This document shows, in pieces, positions 52,635-62,611 of a stretch of 64,000 nt of DNA (its first letter is position 1; every line of letters starts with the position of its first letter). The stretch comes from JANSWP01 sp041941305 (GTDB lineage: Bacteria; Bacteroidota; Bacteroidia; Chitinophagales; Saprospiraceae), in contig JBGTQJ010000032.1 in the NCBI GenBank assembly GCA_041941305.1, forward strand, positions 1 through 64,000. Direction: 5' to 3'. The translations under genes were made by a program, and so were the position numbers. Below the pieces are notes generated by a model, which was not told the origin of the DNA, did not search any database, and was given only the letters and a program-made list of their open reading frames with translations.

Positions 52635-54503
52635 TTACAATTCGAAGGATATATTATCTGCCCAATCCTTCACTTTCTTAATGTTACTTTTTATAGCTTG
52701 TTCGGCTTCCTCTAACACATTCGGTTGTTGCCTCAATCCAAATTCCTTGTAATAGATGTGGGTTACCAAATCCTGGCATTCAGAAAATCTGGCATCACTG
52801 AAGCCAAAAGTCTGCCCACCTGGAAAGACCCAGTTGTTTCCGGAATTATTGAGGTAACTTTCGACCTTATTGGCAAAACTGCCCGCCCAATTGGTACAAT
52901 CTTTATATCTATCTGCTATCTTGCCTATGAAACTAGAAGAACCGTCTACACCAGCCATTATACCTTTGTCGAAATCGGTTCCTTGAGTGCTAGGTTTTGA
53001 ATAGTCTCCCAATTGTTTCACTTGCAGGCGTCCATTGGATGTTACCTCGATTTGTAAAATGATCTGACTACGGTAGCTACCTACACGCCCTTCAACATTA
53101 CCAGTATCAAAGGCATCTCCAGGATCAAAGTCGACTTGCATCGAGCCCCAGACATCTATAATGATTTGATCATTGCTTAAACAGACAGACATGTCTGCGT
53201 AAGACCACAATTTGTAATGGGCATCAGCGGATAAGCTATCAAATACACCCAAAGCTTTATGTTTAATGTGCTTTTTGGCGCCTTCGGTGTATTGGAATCG
53301 GAGTACATTATCTGCTGGTAAATAATGTGGTATATTCCATTTATCAACCCATGCAACCCCTATTGGCGTATAATTGATTGATCCTGGATTAGAATCTCTG
53401 TCGAACCTGGACGAGGCGCTCCATTTAAAAGTGCCAGAGTTAAATGAAGTAATAACAGGCTTTATACACAGATTGGGCAAATGAGGTTCCAGCGACGCTG
53501 CAAGAAATTCTGCAAATTCTTGTCGGCGGATAGCCATAGCGCCATCAACGTATTTGGATTCATTTTCCTCAACCCAGTTCCATGGAATATCATGATTAGG
53601 ATAGAGGGACCCTTCTTCGAATTTCATTAGGTAGTTCAAAGTGAATAGCTCCGGTTTATTAATAGTACGACCATTGCCATCTCGGTAGGGTGAGATCATA
53701 AAATTGAGTTCTTTAGGCTTGATAGAGGAGCGATCGGTACGTTCTTTCGTGGTAGTGGCATAACCCAGTACTACCGCTGAGCTACCAAAGAAAGATTTCC
53801 AACTGGCATTGATGAATTTAGCACTAGTTACCTGTTTCAAGACTTCACCCTCCTTATCCAAACCTGCAATTTCCGGTTTATTTTGCAATTGGGCAGTATT
53901 CAAATCGAGATAAAGCTGCTTGACGCTAAACATGGTCCTAGTATGTAAATTATTGAGGCGGGCTTTATCTGATTCGCTTAGGTCTTTATAGAACTTTGAC
54001 TCCGGGTCCTTGTCTTCAAAATTCAAATCGACCTCCATTTGAAAGATTATCGGTGCATTATTCAGCTGGGTGACTTTGTTGAAATAAGCGCCCTCACTGT
54101 CTATTTTTCGTTCAATTATTTCAAAGCTGCTGAAAAAGAGATTATACAAAACCCGATTGCTTCCTTCTTTAAAGCGAATCACCTGTTTATATTCTTCTTT
54201 CAGACCATCAGGAATTCCAAAACGAGCTCTTACCGCAAATCTAAAATGATTACTTATTAGTGTCTCAGGGACATCGTCATTTTCTGTAAAGTCAAAGAGC
54301 TTTTTACTCCCCAGGTTAATGGGCGTCATGTCTTTCAATGGTCCTCTTCTCTCTGTTTGTTGGTACCAAATTTCAATAGGTTGGGCCTTGTTCAGGGTCG
54401 TTAAATATTTCAACATTTGGTTGTTAATCGCCTGTGCCGTTGTGGCTACCACCATGTCATAGCGATTGGTAAGATTAGATGCTAAATAGTTGGTAGTACT
54501 CAT
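52635..54503 (-). CDS. Cassette protein A: paralogue of the 54794 gene, possibly TULIP/P47-like
   Basis: A 622-residue protein without signal peptide or membrane helices. It is clearly paralogous to the next gene along the full length: shared DMVVATTAQAIN/DLVVAVTAKAIN, FEIIERK, MFSVKQLYLDLNTA/MFSVQQLYLDLNTA, SSAVVLGYA, GAMAIRRQEFA/GAMAVRREVFA, FDPGDAFD and the C-terminal WVFPGG..F.F.DARFSE..DL.THI.Y. The opening amphipathic helix and beta-rich body remind me of the TULIP-fold P47/OrfX proteins of clostridial toxin clusters, but I cannot confirm this without a profile search. It ends behind a 20-bp terminator. Confidence 0.6.
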   Translation of the reverse strand: MSTTNYLASNLTNRYDMVVATTAQAINNQMLKYLTTLNKAQPIEIWYQQTERRGPLKDMTPINLGSKKLFDFTENDDVPETLISNHFRFAVRARFGIPDGLKEEYKQVIRFKEGSNRVLYNLFFSSFEIIERKIDSEGAYFNKVTQLNNAPIIFQMEVDLNFEDKDPESKFYKDLSESDKARLNNLHTRTMFSVKQLYLDLNTAQLQNKPEIAGLDKEGEVLKQVTSAKFINASWKSFFGSSAVVLGYATTTKERTDRSSIKPKELNFMISPYRDGNGRTINKPELFTLNYLMKFEEGSLYPNHDIPWNWVEENESKYVDGAMAIRRQEFAEFLAASLEPHLPNLCIKPVITSFNSGTFKWSASSRFDRDSNPGSINYTPIGVAWVDKWNIPHYLPADNVLRFQYTEGAKKHIKHKALGVFDSLSADAHYKLWSYADMSVCLSNDQIIIDVWGSMQVDFDPGDAFDTGNVEGRVGSYRSQIILQIEVTSNGRLQVKQLGDYSKPSTQGTDFDKGIMAGVDGSSSFIGKIADRYKDCTNWAGSFANKVESYLNNSGNNWVFPGGQTFGFSDARFSECQDLVTHIYYKEFGLRQQPNVLEEAEQAIKSNIKKVKDWADNISFEL

Positions 54504-54752
54504 GTTATTAAGAGTTTTAAAAATTGGAAACTATTGGAGAAGTTGTTCAAAAACTCAAATTGAGATTACGAATAGTATCTTTTGCCAACTCTTCGTCCTC
54601 CTTCTATCCTTCCAGAAGAAAACCAGTCAGGATAGGCAAGCTTTGAATAAAAATTAGCTGCTTCTCATCTGCAATCTTTATTATTTAACAACTTCGAGAA
54701 AAAAGATTTACTTCATACCGTTGTGCAATCTTGTTGCTAAACATCATTTTGA

Positions 54753-54774
54753 GGGTAAGCCAAAGAACTTACCC
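54753..54774 (-). terminator. Hairpin after the second cassette gene
   Basis: GGGTAAG (54753-54759) pairs with CTTACCC (54768-54774), 20 bp after the stop at 54794 on the minus strand. A partial terminator here would reduce expression of protein A relative to B. The rest of 54504-54793 shows no feature. Confidence 0.5.
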
Positions 54775-54793
54775 CCAAAAGACAATCACCATT

Positions 54794-56641
54794 CTATCTA
54801 TTCGGATTTGCATAACTAATATGAGTGATTAAATCCTGGTGTTCAGAGAATCTGGCATCTTGAAAAGTAAAGGTATTCCCACCGGGGAAAACCCACATAT
54901 TACCTGATTCATTGAGGTAGTTTTCGATCTCGGTAGCAAATTGATCTACCCAGGAAGTTGCATACTTGAGGTACTTAATTCTCAGGTTATCCGCCATATC
55001 CGTTGAGCCGTCCAGACCAGCAGCAATATTTTCATCTAAATTGGCATCTTTGATAGTAGGGTCAGATGTGTCCTGCTGTTTTACTGTTAGTTTTCCATTC
55101 CCGGCAGTCGTGATTTGCAGCTTAATGTCTTTTGAAAAACCACCCAGATAGCCTGCGATATTCCCGATATCAAAAGCATCACCCGGATCAAAATCGTCTA
55201 TATACATGTCCCCAGTGACTTTAATGGTGATGATATCGTTTTCAAGTTCTACTGACAGATGACTTCTAGAGGTGAGCGCAAAACTTTTATCGGCAAAAAG
55301 CGGATCACTTAGTTTGTTAACAAAACCCTGAGCTACATTAAGCGCATCATCAAACCAATTACCACCATCGTCCGTGTCGAAGACATCGCCAATTTTTTTA
55401 TTTGTCTCAACGGATTTGCTGTAGGAAAAGGTTAACACCTCTTTTCCATCTGCCCGAACGTAAGAAACCGGATTACTGGCAAGCGGATTGGGATCTGGTG
55501 AAAAAGTGGCACTGGAATTCCAGGTCACAATAGTACCACCTACTGATAATGAAGGAACAATACATAGGTTGGACAATAGATAATGCTGTCCAGTGTCCGG
55601 GGCCAATAATGCTTTGGCAAGGAAATTTGCAAACACTTCACGTCGTACGGCCATAGCCCCTGAGTGAGTTTTTGACTCACTTTCTTGCACCCAGTTCCAT
55701 TCAAAAGGAGCTCCCAGCTTAAGCCTACGTTGCTTATCCGTATTCATTACATAATTCAGTGTATATAAGTCAAACTTGTCTGACTTGCTACCGTCATCAT
55801 TGTAGTATGGTGACACATTAAAGGTCAGATCGGTAGGCTGGATAGAGCTATGTTCCTCTGTTTCTATTGCTTTTACAGCATAACCCAGCACCACAGCACT
55901 ACTATCGGAAAAAGCTGTCCAGCAAGTATTGATAAAATCTTTTTGGGCAATGGTGGCTAAGGCATCGCTGTCTCTATCCAGCCCGGAAATGGTGGGCGTG
56001 TTTTGTAAGGCAGCCGTATTCAAATCCAGATACAATTGCTGAACGCTGAACATAGTGCTGGTGTTCAGATTCATGAGTCGATCTTTGGTAGCGTCATCCA
56101 TCATATCCTTATAAAATTTAGACTCGGGGTCCATCTTGTCGAAATTCATATCGACCATCGTCTCAAAGAAGATGGGGTCACCATCCTCCTGAGATACCTT
56201 ATTTAAATAAGGCCCAAAATCATCAAATTTGCGTTCGATAATCTCGAAATGTTTGAAAAAGAGGTTAAAGTGTACCTTCTGACGATCTTGGCTCAGCTGG
56301 ATAATATCTTTTAATCTTCTTTTTGGTACACCCTCAGGCAATCCAAATTGAGCACGAATGGCAAATTTGAATTTAGCCGTGGAGAGTGCTTGTGGAACCT
56401 CATCATCATTGGTAAGAGAAAAGATGTCTTTATTCCCAGGCAATGCTACAGGATCCATTTGTTCGAGAGGGTCGTGGCGGCCCTTTTTACAATACCAAAG
56501 CTCTACTGTTTGGGCTTCTCCCATTTTATCGAGAAAGCGTTTCATGGTTCTATTGATCGCTTTCGCTGTAACGGCTACCACCAGGTCGTATGCGTGGAGG
56601 CTAGTGGATAGATTGGATTTTTGATAATTTGTTTTGCTCAT
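54794..56641 (-). CDS. Cassette protein B: paralogue of protein A, possibly TULIP/P47-like
   Basis: A 615-residue protein starting at MSKTNYQKSNLSTSLHAYDL, which aligns with MSTTNYLASNLTNRYDM of protein A; an upstream in-frame start at 56680 is less likely. Same architecture as protein A with scattered substitutions and a few indels. Extra Asp-rich stretches occur (DVFDTDDGGNWFDDALN). No catalytic motif, signal peptide or membrane helix. Paralogous pairs next to a large unrelated partner resemble multi-component toxin or lipid-binding complexes, but the function is not known. A palindromic element separates it from the upstream gene. Confidence 0.6.
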   Translation of the reverse strand: MSKTNYQKSNLSTSLHAYDLVVAVTAKAINRTMKRFLDKMGEAQTVELWYCKKGRHDPLEQMDPVALPGNKDIFSLTNDDEVPQALSTAKFKFAIRAQFGLPEGVPKRRLKDIIQLSQDRQKVHFNLFFKHFEIIERKFDDFGPYLNKVSQEDGDPIFFETMVDMNFDKMDPESKFYKDMMDDATKDRLMNLNTSTMFSVQQLYLDLNTAALQNTPTISGLDRDSDALATIAQKDFINTCWTAFSDSSAVVLGYAVKAIETEEHSSIQPTDLTFNVSPYYNDDGSKSDKFDLYTLNYVMNTDKQRRLKLGAPFEWNWVQESESKTHSGAMAVRREVFANFLAKALLAPDTGQHYLLSNLCIVPSLSVGGTIVTWNSSATFSPDPNPLASNPVSYVRADGKEVLTFSYSKSVETNKKIGDVFDTDDGGNWFDDALNVAQGFVNKLSDPLFADKSFALTSRSHLSVELENDIITIKVTGDMYIDDFDPGDAFDIGNIAGYLGGFSKDIKLQITTAGNGKLTVKQQDTSDPTIKDANLDENIAAGLDGSTDMADNLRIKYLKYATSWVDQFATEIENYLNESGNMWVFPGGNTFTFQDARFSEHQDLITHISYANPNR

Positions 56642-56658
56642 AATAAAAATTTTACCTT

Positions 56659-56760
56659 CTCTGACAATTTGGGTGTTCAAACAAAAAGGGAAGGCAAAAG
56701 AGCCCGAAGAAAACGCTGAATTTCCTTTTTGTTTGACTCAAACCACCCAAATTATCAGAG
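56659..56760. repeat. Palindromic element, second locus
   Basis: Left arm 56659-56689 (CTCTGACAATTTGGGTG and on) and right arm 56724-56760 (CCTTTTTGTTTGACTCAAAC and on) are imperfect reverse complements around a 34-nt spacer. The sequence and arm order match the array at 3459-3697. It separates cassette proteins B and C. Confidence 0.75.
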
Positions 56761-56804
56761 AATCAAGTTTTATAATGTTTGTTATTGTGGGTTGACTGCT
56801 ATTA

Positions 56805-59800
56805 TTATTTCTCCATTTCAATGAATAGTCGGTGAACCAGGCCTTGTTCCATTTTGATACCACCGGTGATGATGACCAAAATGCCCTGGATACCAATAAT
56901 GACCTGCTTGGACAAGTATTCACTATCCCAAAGGGCCGCAAAGCCAACACAAGTGCTGATCTTCGCAAGAATACTCTGGGTGGAATCCATAAGGCTCAGG
57001 GTGGTACGTTCTACCTCCGGGTCGCTTATGGCCTCAAAAACTTGCCAGGCTGGTGGTATCATGAGTGCTATCGCAAATGCGGACTCTATACCGGAGTCAA
57101 CTTTCTTCAGTGTCGTCATACCTGCTTTTGCTGCTTTATCAGTAGGAAATTTCTTTACCTTCTTAAGTACACCAGGAGCGGCGGCAAAGGCCAGGGTACG
57201 TATGGTGTTCAAGTCAGTCATGACTGTATTGTAGGTACTGACAATGCCATTCTTGATAGAAACAGGAGTGGCAAAAGTCTTGGCTACTGTATTCGAGAAT
57301 GTAGCTAGCGTAGAAGAAATCGATTGAGGCAATTCCAGTACTGTACCGCTGCCACCCTGAGTTTCTTCGTCAAGTATTTTAAAGATACCATTACAGAGAG
57401 TTGCATAGCCAGAGAAAAAGCACCCTACTTCATACATGGCCATATTGATTTTGTTTTGCGCGCCACTCTCATCCAGTACCTGCTTCATTTCCTTGAATGT
57501 ATTGGCTGATAAAATACGATCTGTGGTAGTAACTGAGCCGTCTTTTCCACGTTCAAAAGGTGCTTCACCAGAAATGGTTTTGTACATTAAGGTTGCAGGG
57601 ACGGCTAAAATCATGACCATGATATCCAGTACGGAAGGCATTTCAAAGTCGAATTCCTCCTTGAGCACATCAGATAATAAGGGAATCTCGATGGGGGCAT
57701 CCAATATTTTCGGAATCTCCCAAATCAAGAGCGTGACGAAGTCCAGCACTTTATCTACTGTCAATTTTGCGATCTCCAGACCACCAATGGCCACGTCGCC
57801 AACTATTCTCATTAAAACTTGCTTGAAGGAGGGGTCACCAGGGTTTTCTGCTGTTTTAAAGAGTTCGATTAAATCGTGTATCAAATTGGTCATTACCTGA
57901 CTTTGGGTTTCCAGGAAGCCATCTAAACTTAGCAATGTGTCCCAGGTGGGTTCCTTGTCCCTATCTACTTCAGGGAAGTGTATGGTAGATCTCTTGATAT
58001 TGCCCTTGAAGTGATTCATGAGCATCCTGGCCGGAGCAGAGTCAACGACTTTGTGAACCAGCTCGTTGTTCTTAATGTCTACCAAAATACCGCCAAGGGC
58101 ATTGTTAAATTTATCGGGTAAAGGCCAGTTTTCGGCAGGCCCTTCTGCCCAGTTTTGAATCAACTGCTCAGTCTCTACGACATTTTCATCAAATCCGTGT
58201 TTCAAGTCCTGAAGCGCCTCTCCGATTCGGCGGATATTCAGCTTAACTACCTGCTTAATGACATTCTTAGCAAGGACGAAATCTTCAATGTTAAAAAGGA
58301 ATTTCAAAAAGTCGATCAGGTCACCGATGGCACCAACGACTGCCTTCCAGATAATTTCCAGACCGTGGGCAACTTTTTCGATGGTGTCCATTACAAAACC
58401 ATATACTTGATTGCCTACTTCAAGAATGAAATGAAAAACATCCTTGGCAGCATCTCGTATAAAGTGTATCACCGGATCTGCGGAATTGGTGACATAACGG
58501 AGGGCATCACCTGCAAGGACAGCTACATAGTCAATAACAGAATCGCCGACATCTTCAATGTCGTCAAGCGTAATGGTACCTGTTATACCATGGTAGACGT
58601 GTGCAAGATTTCCAATGGAGTGTGCCAGTAGCTCTCTTTTCTCTGGGGGCACCTGATCAGTCGGTAACAATTTTCTGCTAGTGCCATCTTTGTGTTGAAT
58701 GCTAGCCTCTTCCAGTTTTTCTGGAGTGTTCAGGCTTAGAATTCGCTCTAAAGCCACAGCTGCCGGATCGATGCGGAATTGGCCTTCGGCACCTTCCACA
58801 TGACCATCGATGCTTGTAGCCGTGACGCCATCCACCCATTCAATGATATGAACAACGCCCGAATAGTCTGCCTTCACCGTTATGGGGTCTTTACCCAAAC
58901 GATAGAACACATCATTGATGTACAAACTGGTATAGCTTTCGGATTGGAGCGTAACTTCAGCATTGGCAATGGGCAAATTATTGCTATCGACAACTTTTAT
59001 ACTTGAGCTGAAAGAATGGCCAGAGGTAGCAGCCGAATCTGGTGCCGGCAGTTCGATATTCTCAAACTTCCAGGTACCGTGAACATCATCTTGGGTCCCT
59101 TTGAAGAGTTTCCCCCTACCATGGTTTGCAAAAAGTGTAATAGCATTATTCTTAAGATCCAAACAAGTGCTGATTACCGCTACTTCAGAGAACAAAGGCA
59201 GTGGAACGGACCAGGCATTTTGGGTATAGACTTTATCAGCGGAGCAGGCTGTGTAGAAAATCTTGTCTTCATGATTGCGGCCCCAAACAACCAGTTTACC
59301 TTTAGAGGAGTTGGCATAAAGCTGTTTGACATTGGTGAAAAGGTCGTGTGTTAGAATTTCAGTTGGTTTGGCCCCGTGTACTTGCTTATCGGCTGCCAGA
59401 TAGAATAACTTCCCTCCACCGGCAAAGAAAATGTCAGTAGAAGTTGGGTCACTCGCTGAAGGACAGCCAGCAAAGGCTGCATTATCTGGTCTTAGGTTCA
59501 AGTCATCCAGGTTGAAGTAATCAGATGGTGCACGATCACCAACATCTGCATACTCATCGTACATTGGCTCAAAGAAGCATTGCACCAAATGGTTGACTGC
59601 TCCGAAAGTATACAAACCAACGACATCATGCCCTTTTGGCATGCCCATGACATCGTCAATTAGTTTGGCGTTATCGGTGGTTAAGTCGGCAACAAGCGGA
59701 TGAGCAATCCATTTTTGGTCATGGTCAACATCGATTATATAACGATCAGTATGCCCACTCCCGTCTGCGAGGTCTACCACTAAGAAGTTTTCGGCTGCTT

Positions 59801-60260
59801 TTGTATCAGACAGGAAAGTTGATATGATATTCATATTCGTACCCTTGCCCTTTTTACGGTCATCGAATACTTCTTTCCAGCGAAATTCGTTACTTACCCA
59901 ACTCAGGTCACTGTGTGAGCAATCGAAGCGAATATAGAGCTTATCCTGCCCTGGTGATTCTTCCATGACAAGGGCAATATCGATATTACCATCTTTGCGG
60001 TTCTGAGAAATGCTAAATGACTTAGCCTTTCCTTTAAGATTCTTATTGAGCACAGTTTTAGCCCAGCCAGTTGGTGTATTAGTATCACCACTCGTCTCTT
60101 TTATCAGGTAAAATTCCTTATCAGTCCCAATTCCAAAAAAGAGGGTGGTCCCCTCACTAGTTTGAGCGACCTGGAACTCTTGTTGCTGGTCAAGTATTTC
60201 TGCAAGGCGATAGTTGACCATTAACTCTGAGGATGTAATAAAGCTTATGTTTTTTGACAT
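56805..60260 (-). CDS. Cassette protein C: 1151-residue protein, beta-propeller-like head and helical tail
   Basis: No signal peptide. Residues about 1-405 are beta-rich with repeated segments of the type KLFYLAADKQVHGA, KLVVWGRNHEDKIFYTAC, ITLFANHGRGKLFKG, suggesting a propeller resembling lectin-type folds. Residues about 410-500 look like an Ig-like domain (SIKVVDSNNLPIANAEVTLQ). From about 560 the protein is helical with amphipathic and hydrophobic segments (AAKDVFHFILEVGNQVYGF, VLDIMVMILAVPATLMY, AALWDSEYLSKQVIIGIQGI). A binding head plus a membrane-active helical tail would suit a toxin or contact-dependent factor, but this is inference. First gene of the three-gene cassette. Confidence 0.6.
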   Translation of the reverse strand: MSKNISFITSSELMVNYRLAEILDQQQEFQVAQTSEGTTLFFGIGTDKEFYLIKETSGDTNTPTGWAKTVLNKNLKGKAKSFSISQNRKDGNIDIALVMEESPGQDKLYIRFDCSHSDLSWVSNEFRWKEVFDDRKKGKGTNMNIISTFLSDTKAAENFLVVDLADGSGHTDRYIIDVDHDQKWIAHPLVADLTTDNAKLIDDVMGMPKGHDVVGLYTFGAVNHLVQCFFEPMYDEYADVGDRAPSDYFNLDDLNLRPDNAAFAGCPSASDPTSTDIFFAGGGKLFYLAADKQVHGAKPTEILTHDLFTNVKQLYANSSKGKLVVWGRNHEDKIFYTACSADKVYTQNAWSVPLPLFSEVAVISTCLDLKNNAITLFANHGRGKLFKGTQDDVHGTWKFENIELPAPDSAATSGHSFSSSIKVVDSNNLPIANAEVTLQSESYTSLYINDVFYRLGKDPITVKADYSGVVHIIEWVDGVTATSIDGHVEGAEGQFRIDPAAVALERILSLNTPEKLEEASIQHKDGTSRKLLPTDQVPPEKRELLAHSIGNLAHVYHGITGTITLDDIEDVGDSVIDYVAVLAGDALRYVTNSADPVIHFIRDAAKDVFHFILEVGNQVYGFVMDTIEKVAHGLEIIWKAVVGAIGDLIDFLKFLFNIEDFVLAKNVIKQVVKLNIRRIGEALQDLKHGFDENVVETEQLIQNWAEGPAENWPLPDKFNNALGGILVDIKNNELVHKVVDSAPARMLMNHFKGNIKRSTIHFPEVDRDKEPTWDTLLSLDGFLETQSQVMTNLIHDLIELFKTAENPGDPSFKQVLMRIVGDVAIGGLEIAKLTVDKVLDFVTLLIWEIPKILDAPIEIPLLSDVLKEEFDFEMPSVLDIMVMILAVPATLMYKTISGEAPFERGKDGSVTTTDRILSANTFKEMKQVLDESGAQNKINMAMYEVGCFFSGYATLCNGIFKILDEETQGGSGTVLELPQSISSTLATFSNTVAKTFATPVSIKNGIVSTYNTVMTDLNTIRTLAFAAAPGVLKKVKKFPTDKAAKAGMTTLKKVDSGIESAFAIALMIPPAWQVFEAISDPEVERTTLSLMDSTQSILAKISTCVGFAALWDSEYLSKQVIIGIQGILVIITGGIKMEQGLVHRLFIEMEK

Positions 60261-61088
60261 AATATTCAGTGGTTTGTTTTGTTTAAAATTTATTTATTGG
60301 AAATAAAAAATGATAGGTACCCTTTTTTATGGCTGTTTATCTTAAGTTCCTGTTCACAATTATTGCTGCGCTATTTCAGCTTCTATTTTCATCCTTCTTC
60401 GTAAAAAGGCGATGCATTACCTGTGTTTTTTCGCCCTGAAGGAAAAAACCAATTATAAAATAGCTTATGAATAATTATGGCCAGGAACCTATCTAAAATA
60501 GGTCTATACCACTCATTTTCTATTTACATTAAGGATTTGGAGATTTAGCATTGGAAAATGAGGAATTACTTTGTGAGGAATATCAAGGATCCTTTTAGAT
60601 TCGAGAAACCATGTACGTGGAATGGAAAGTGTTTGCATTGTAGTTTTCTTTAGTATGTTTATTAAATGTTTCTAATTGAACTTGGAATATTTAAAATCAA
60701 ATCAAGTAAAGATTTTTTTGTAAGCCAGTAATGCTATTAGGAAATTTTAATTTTCATTTCTCCTTTTTAATAGAATAATATTTTTATTATACAAAAAATA
60801 AACCTAGGTTATTACTTTTTGTTTTGCTACTTGCAAATAAAAAACTTTATCTCACAAAAAATAAAACATTTCTCACAAAAAATTGACATTTCCCCATGTA
60901 ACAATAAACTTTCAAAATAACAATATAATTACATCAATATTTGTAGAAACCCAGACAAGTGCAATTCATGTTATACTCATAGAGATTATCAACCACCATT
61001 TGCAGAGACTCTCAAAAAAGACACCGACCAGTTAATTAAGAATCAGAATGAAAATAAAAAAATGGTTTTTGAGGTATTGAAAGTACTT
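60261..61088. other. 828-bp AT-rich non-coding region
   Basis: No convincing gene on either strand. A direct repeat TCTCACAAAAAAT occurs at about 60849 and 60870 (21-bp period). Poly-A/T tracts are frequent and the base composition is markedly AT-rich. It presumably contains the promoter of the cassette (minus strand), but no clean TAnnTTTG was found. Low GC and length suit a regulatory or horizontally acquired flank. Confidence 0.5.
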
Positions 61089-61661
61089 TCAAACCCAAAT
61101 CAATCCTTCTTCTTCTATCCCAAAAAAAATCGCCTTTCCTTTCAAATACCTCCAACCCGAATACCAGGCTAAAAATGCATCCAATTGATGTCTGTTTTCA
61201 GGAATGGAATTTACTGAAACAGGAATCTGGGGTTTTAACAATTCCCAAATGTCTTGTAGTCCAGAATTACCTTTTTTGAAAGACTGAGTTGGAAATAAAA
61301 TTCTCAACAAATGAGCTGGATAAATTTCATAAAACGTTCTTTTTGAGCTTTCCAGTTTTGATCTCAATTGCAGCGCTCTAGCCGTCAGTCCGCCCAAAAA
61401 CATAGGAGACATGCCTTGTACGGCTTTATCACATTTGCGATAAAAGTAATCATCTCCTTTACCAAAATAGGAAGCAGGTAGGCTCAATGGAGCATCAATA
61501 AACACTTTTTCAGGCTGCTTTTCCAAAATCCATTTTTCGACAAAATCATCTGCACTTTTCTTTTTTTCACTTTGAACGACATGTAGAAAGTTCTCTTCTT
61601 CATAGCATATTGCCGTGGTGCCTGCCAATTTGGAGCCATAGTCTATTCCGAAGTGGATCAT
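61089..61661 (-). CDS. DUF429 (RNase H-fold) family protein
   Basis: A 190-residue protein with the DUF429 pattern: MIHFGIDYGSKLAGTTAIC (first acidic strand), VFIDAPLSLP, YFYRKCDKAVQGMSP, TFYEIYPAHLLR and HQLDAFLAWYSGWRYLKGKA. The family is a predicted RNase H-like nuclease with unknown substrate. Full length and intact. It is divergent from the broken DUF1295 gene, with a pair of hairpins between. Confidence 0.75.
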   Translation of the reverse strand: MIHFGIDYGSKLAGTTAICYEEENFLHVVQSEKKKSADDFVEKWILEKQPEKVFIDAPLSLPASYFGKGDDYFYRKCDKAVQGMSPMFLGGLTARALQLRSKLESSKRTFYEIYPAHLLRILFPTQSFKKGNSGLQDIWELLKPQIPVSVNSIPENRHQLDAFLAWYSGWRYLKGKAIFFGIEEEGLIWV

Positions 61662-61681
61662 AGGAGTAGTTTTCTCTCATA

Positions 61682-61770
61682 ACTGCAGCGTTGTCGCAAA
61701 GCGACTCGCTGCAGTCTCAAGTGAAGCACTAATACTGCGGCGGGTGCCGAAGGCACGATGCCGCAGTATT
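61682..61770. repeat. Two adjacent REP-like hairpins
   Basis: Hairpin one: ACTGCAGCG (61682-61690)/CGCTGCAGT (61707-61715) with inner GTCGC/GCGAC and loop AAA. Hairpin two: AATACTGCGGC (61731-61741)/GCCGCAGTATT (61760-61770) with inner TGCC/GGCA and loop GAA. They are GC-rich within AT-rich surroundings, 15 bp apart, which resembles a BIME-like pair. They lie between divergent genes. Confidence 0.65.
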
Positions 61771-61850
61771 TTATAAACAATTGAACAAAATTATTGTCAT
61801 AGTCTGTAATTTCACGGAAAGACAACAAAACTTTTCTAAATTATCTCAAA

Positions 61851-62611
61851 ATGAAAACCCTTACTTACTCGCCGCACTCACCATTTTCATTTACATGAAT
61901 ATCTGGTTCATCATCGCTCAACTCAAAAATGACAACAGCATTGTCGATGTCGCCTGAGGTTTGGGATTTGTAGTAGTTGCTTTTGTTTTGCATGCAGATT
62001 TCGAGTTTCCAACTGAATGGGTTTTGGTAGGAATGGTTGCAGCCTGGGGTATTCGGCTTGCCATTTATTTGTTCATTAGGAATAAAAACACAGGAGAAGA
62101 CTGGCGCTATCAAAAATGGCAGGAAGAATGGGGAAAGAAGGTAGTTCTGATAGCTTATTTCAGAGTGTTCATCTTGCAGGGTACCGTCATGTGGTTGGTG
62201 TCTTTGCCTTTAATGCAAGAGCATTTTGAATTGGAATCTGGTTGGTCAACGGGATTCTTTCTAACCTTTGGTGCGGGACTTTGAATAATTGGCTTTTTGT
62301 GGGAATCCATCTCTGATTGGCAATTGATGCCTTTTAAATCCAAACCGGAAAACAAGGGAAAAATCATAACACAAGGCTTGTGGAAATATTCCCGTCATCC
62401 CAATTATTTTGGAGAAATACTATTGTGGTGAGGAATTTTCTGCTTCACAATACCTTTTGGCAACTGGTACCTCACCATTTTGAGTCCAATCATTATTACA
62501 TTATTATTGAATCGCGTTTCAGGTGTGCCTATGTTGGAAAGAAAGTATCGGGATAATCCAGAATATCAGGCTTATAAGGAAAGGACGAATGCATTGATCC
62601 CCCGCTTTTGA
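61851..62611 (+). pseudogene. DUF1295-like membrane enzyme with TGA at three Trp positions
   Basis: Encodes a protein similar to DUF1295 (steroid 5-alpha-reductase/isoprenylcysteine methyltransferase fold): DVA[TGA]GLGFVVVAF, RYQKWQEEWGKK, GAGL[TGA]IIGFLWE, SDWQLMPFKS, KYSRHPNYFGEILLW[TGA]GIF and YKERTNALIPRF. In-frame TGAs at 61955, 62282 and 62429 each replace a Trp expected in the family (the last in the WWG motif). The ATG at 61851 is out of frame by one base, fixable by one more C in the CCC at 61858-61860. Otherwise the frame is intact for about 240 codons with 13 normal TGG. Called pseudogene because other genes in the window use TGA as stop. Confidence 0.75.

Noticed and set aside
61851..62611. 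Genome-wide reassignment of TGA to Trp
   Set aside because: Several intact genes in this window end naturally in TGA, including those ending at 19153, 22140, 23624 and 37453.
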